A stretch of 64,000 nucleotides of DNA, from NCBI GenBank assembly GCA_003243425.1, contig QFQP01000004.1:186001-250000 (forward strand), in the 5' to 3' direction. Within the stretch, counting starts at the first letter, position 1; each line of letters starts with the position of its first letter. Positions 63,946 through 64,000 of the stretch are shown piece by piece. Under the pieces are notes generated by a model. It worked only from the letters and a program-made list of their open reading frames with translations. It did no database searches and was not told where the DNA came from. The translations under genes and the position numbers were made by a program. Origin of the DNA: Archangium gephyra. GTDB lineage: Bacteria > Myxococcota > Myxococcia > Myxococcales > Myxococcaceae.

Positions 63946-64000
63946 GTGTTCGCGGTGATCGTGGCGGCGGTAACAGCCTCAACCAGCATCTCGGTCGCGA
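63946..64000 (+). CDS. Possible start of an exported protein (cut by window edge)
   Basis: A GTG at 63946 opens a short frame of 18 codons to the window end. It encodes a hydrophobic stretch (VFAVIVAAVTASTSISVA) like a signal peptide or membrane helix, with a weak GAAGG ten bases upstream. It is divergent from the Cys-rich lipoprotein. Only the next bases could confirm a gene. The 127 bp between the two starts hold nothing else I can identify. Confidence 0.3.
   Translation, partial: MFAVIVAAVTASTSISVA

Overview
The window is GC-rich chromosomal DNA that reads like a Myxococcota (myxobacterial) genome. The signs are many lipoproteins with Gly/Ser-rich linkers or Cys-rich tails, calcium-loop and von Willebrand A-like surface proteins, a PilZ-Hsp70 fusion, DUF1844, a fused isobutyryl-CoA mutase, one-component and two-component regulators, and very high third-position GC that creates long antisense shadow frames. 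I cannot name the genus. Coding density is high: no gene-free stretch exceeds about 200 bases, and I see no rRNA, tRNA, CRISPR array, transposase or phage gene.

Layout. 1-8.9 kb: a truncated amidohydrolase lipoprotein, truA, clpB, small conserved proteins including DUF1844, thiE and a class I amidotransferase-like hydrolase. 9-14.2 kb: a 1138-residue surface lipoprotein (calcium repeats, VWA-like domain, Cys-rich tail) and a DUF4261/SUFU-like protein. 14.2-20.6 kb, all minus strand: receiver-GGDEF protein, fatty acid desaturase, metallo-beta-lactamase-fold hydrolase, dnaB, a Uma2 nuclease, then rplI-rpsR-rpsF; the Uma2 gene splits the usual rpsF-rpsR-rplI-dnaB order, and rplI ends in a clear intrinsic terminator. 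20.7-29.4 kb: an envelope cluster (NTF2-like lipoprotein, beta-barrel candidate, calcium-loop hydrolase lipoprotein, alpha/beta hydrolase) and a polytopic membrane protein.

29.5-46.2 kb: mrp, conserved envelope proteins, a TPR lipoprotein, 3-hydroxyacyl-CoA dehydrogenase and enoyl-CoA hydratase, a large CehA/McbA-type lipoprotein, an aminotransferase, icmF, a methyltransferase and HMG-CoA lyase. The acyl-CoA genes fit degradation or remodelling of branched-chain and short-chain acyl-CoAs. 46.2-64 kb: a NarL-type two-component pair whose regulator is frameshifted, a CxxCH lipoprotein, the PilZ-Hsp70 fusion, an FeS photolyase, guaB and guaA, an S46 dipeptidyl-peptidase, a double phospholipase-D/HhH protein, an alpha/beta hydrolase with its TetR regulator, and a Kazal-like Cys-rich lipoprotein.

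Most interesting signals: (1) a dispersed palindrome (TTCGTTGAAC-NN-GTTCAACGAA) that occurs as tandem pairs exactly 21 bp apart at three loci, twice inside genes where it encodes LNxF heptads and once filling the gap before a tetR start codon; (2) a PilZ domain fused to Hsp70; (3) a PLD-HhH-HhH-PLD protein; (4) a hairpin able to hide the Shine-Dalgarno of the S46 peptidase; (5) a 24-bp perfect palindrome before a two-component operon; and (6) the frameshifted response regulator. All family names rest on motifs read by eye; no database search was run.
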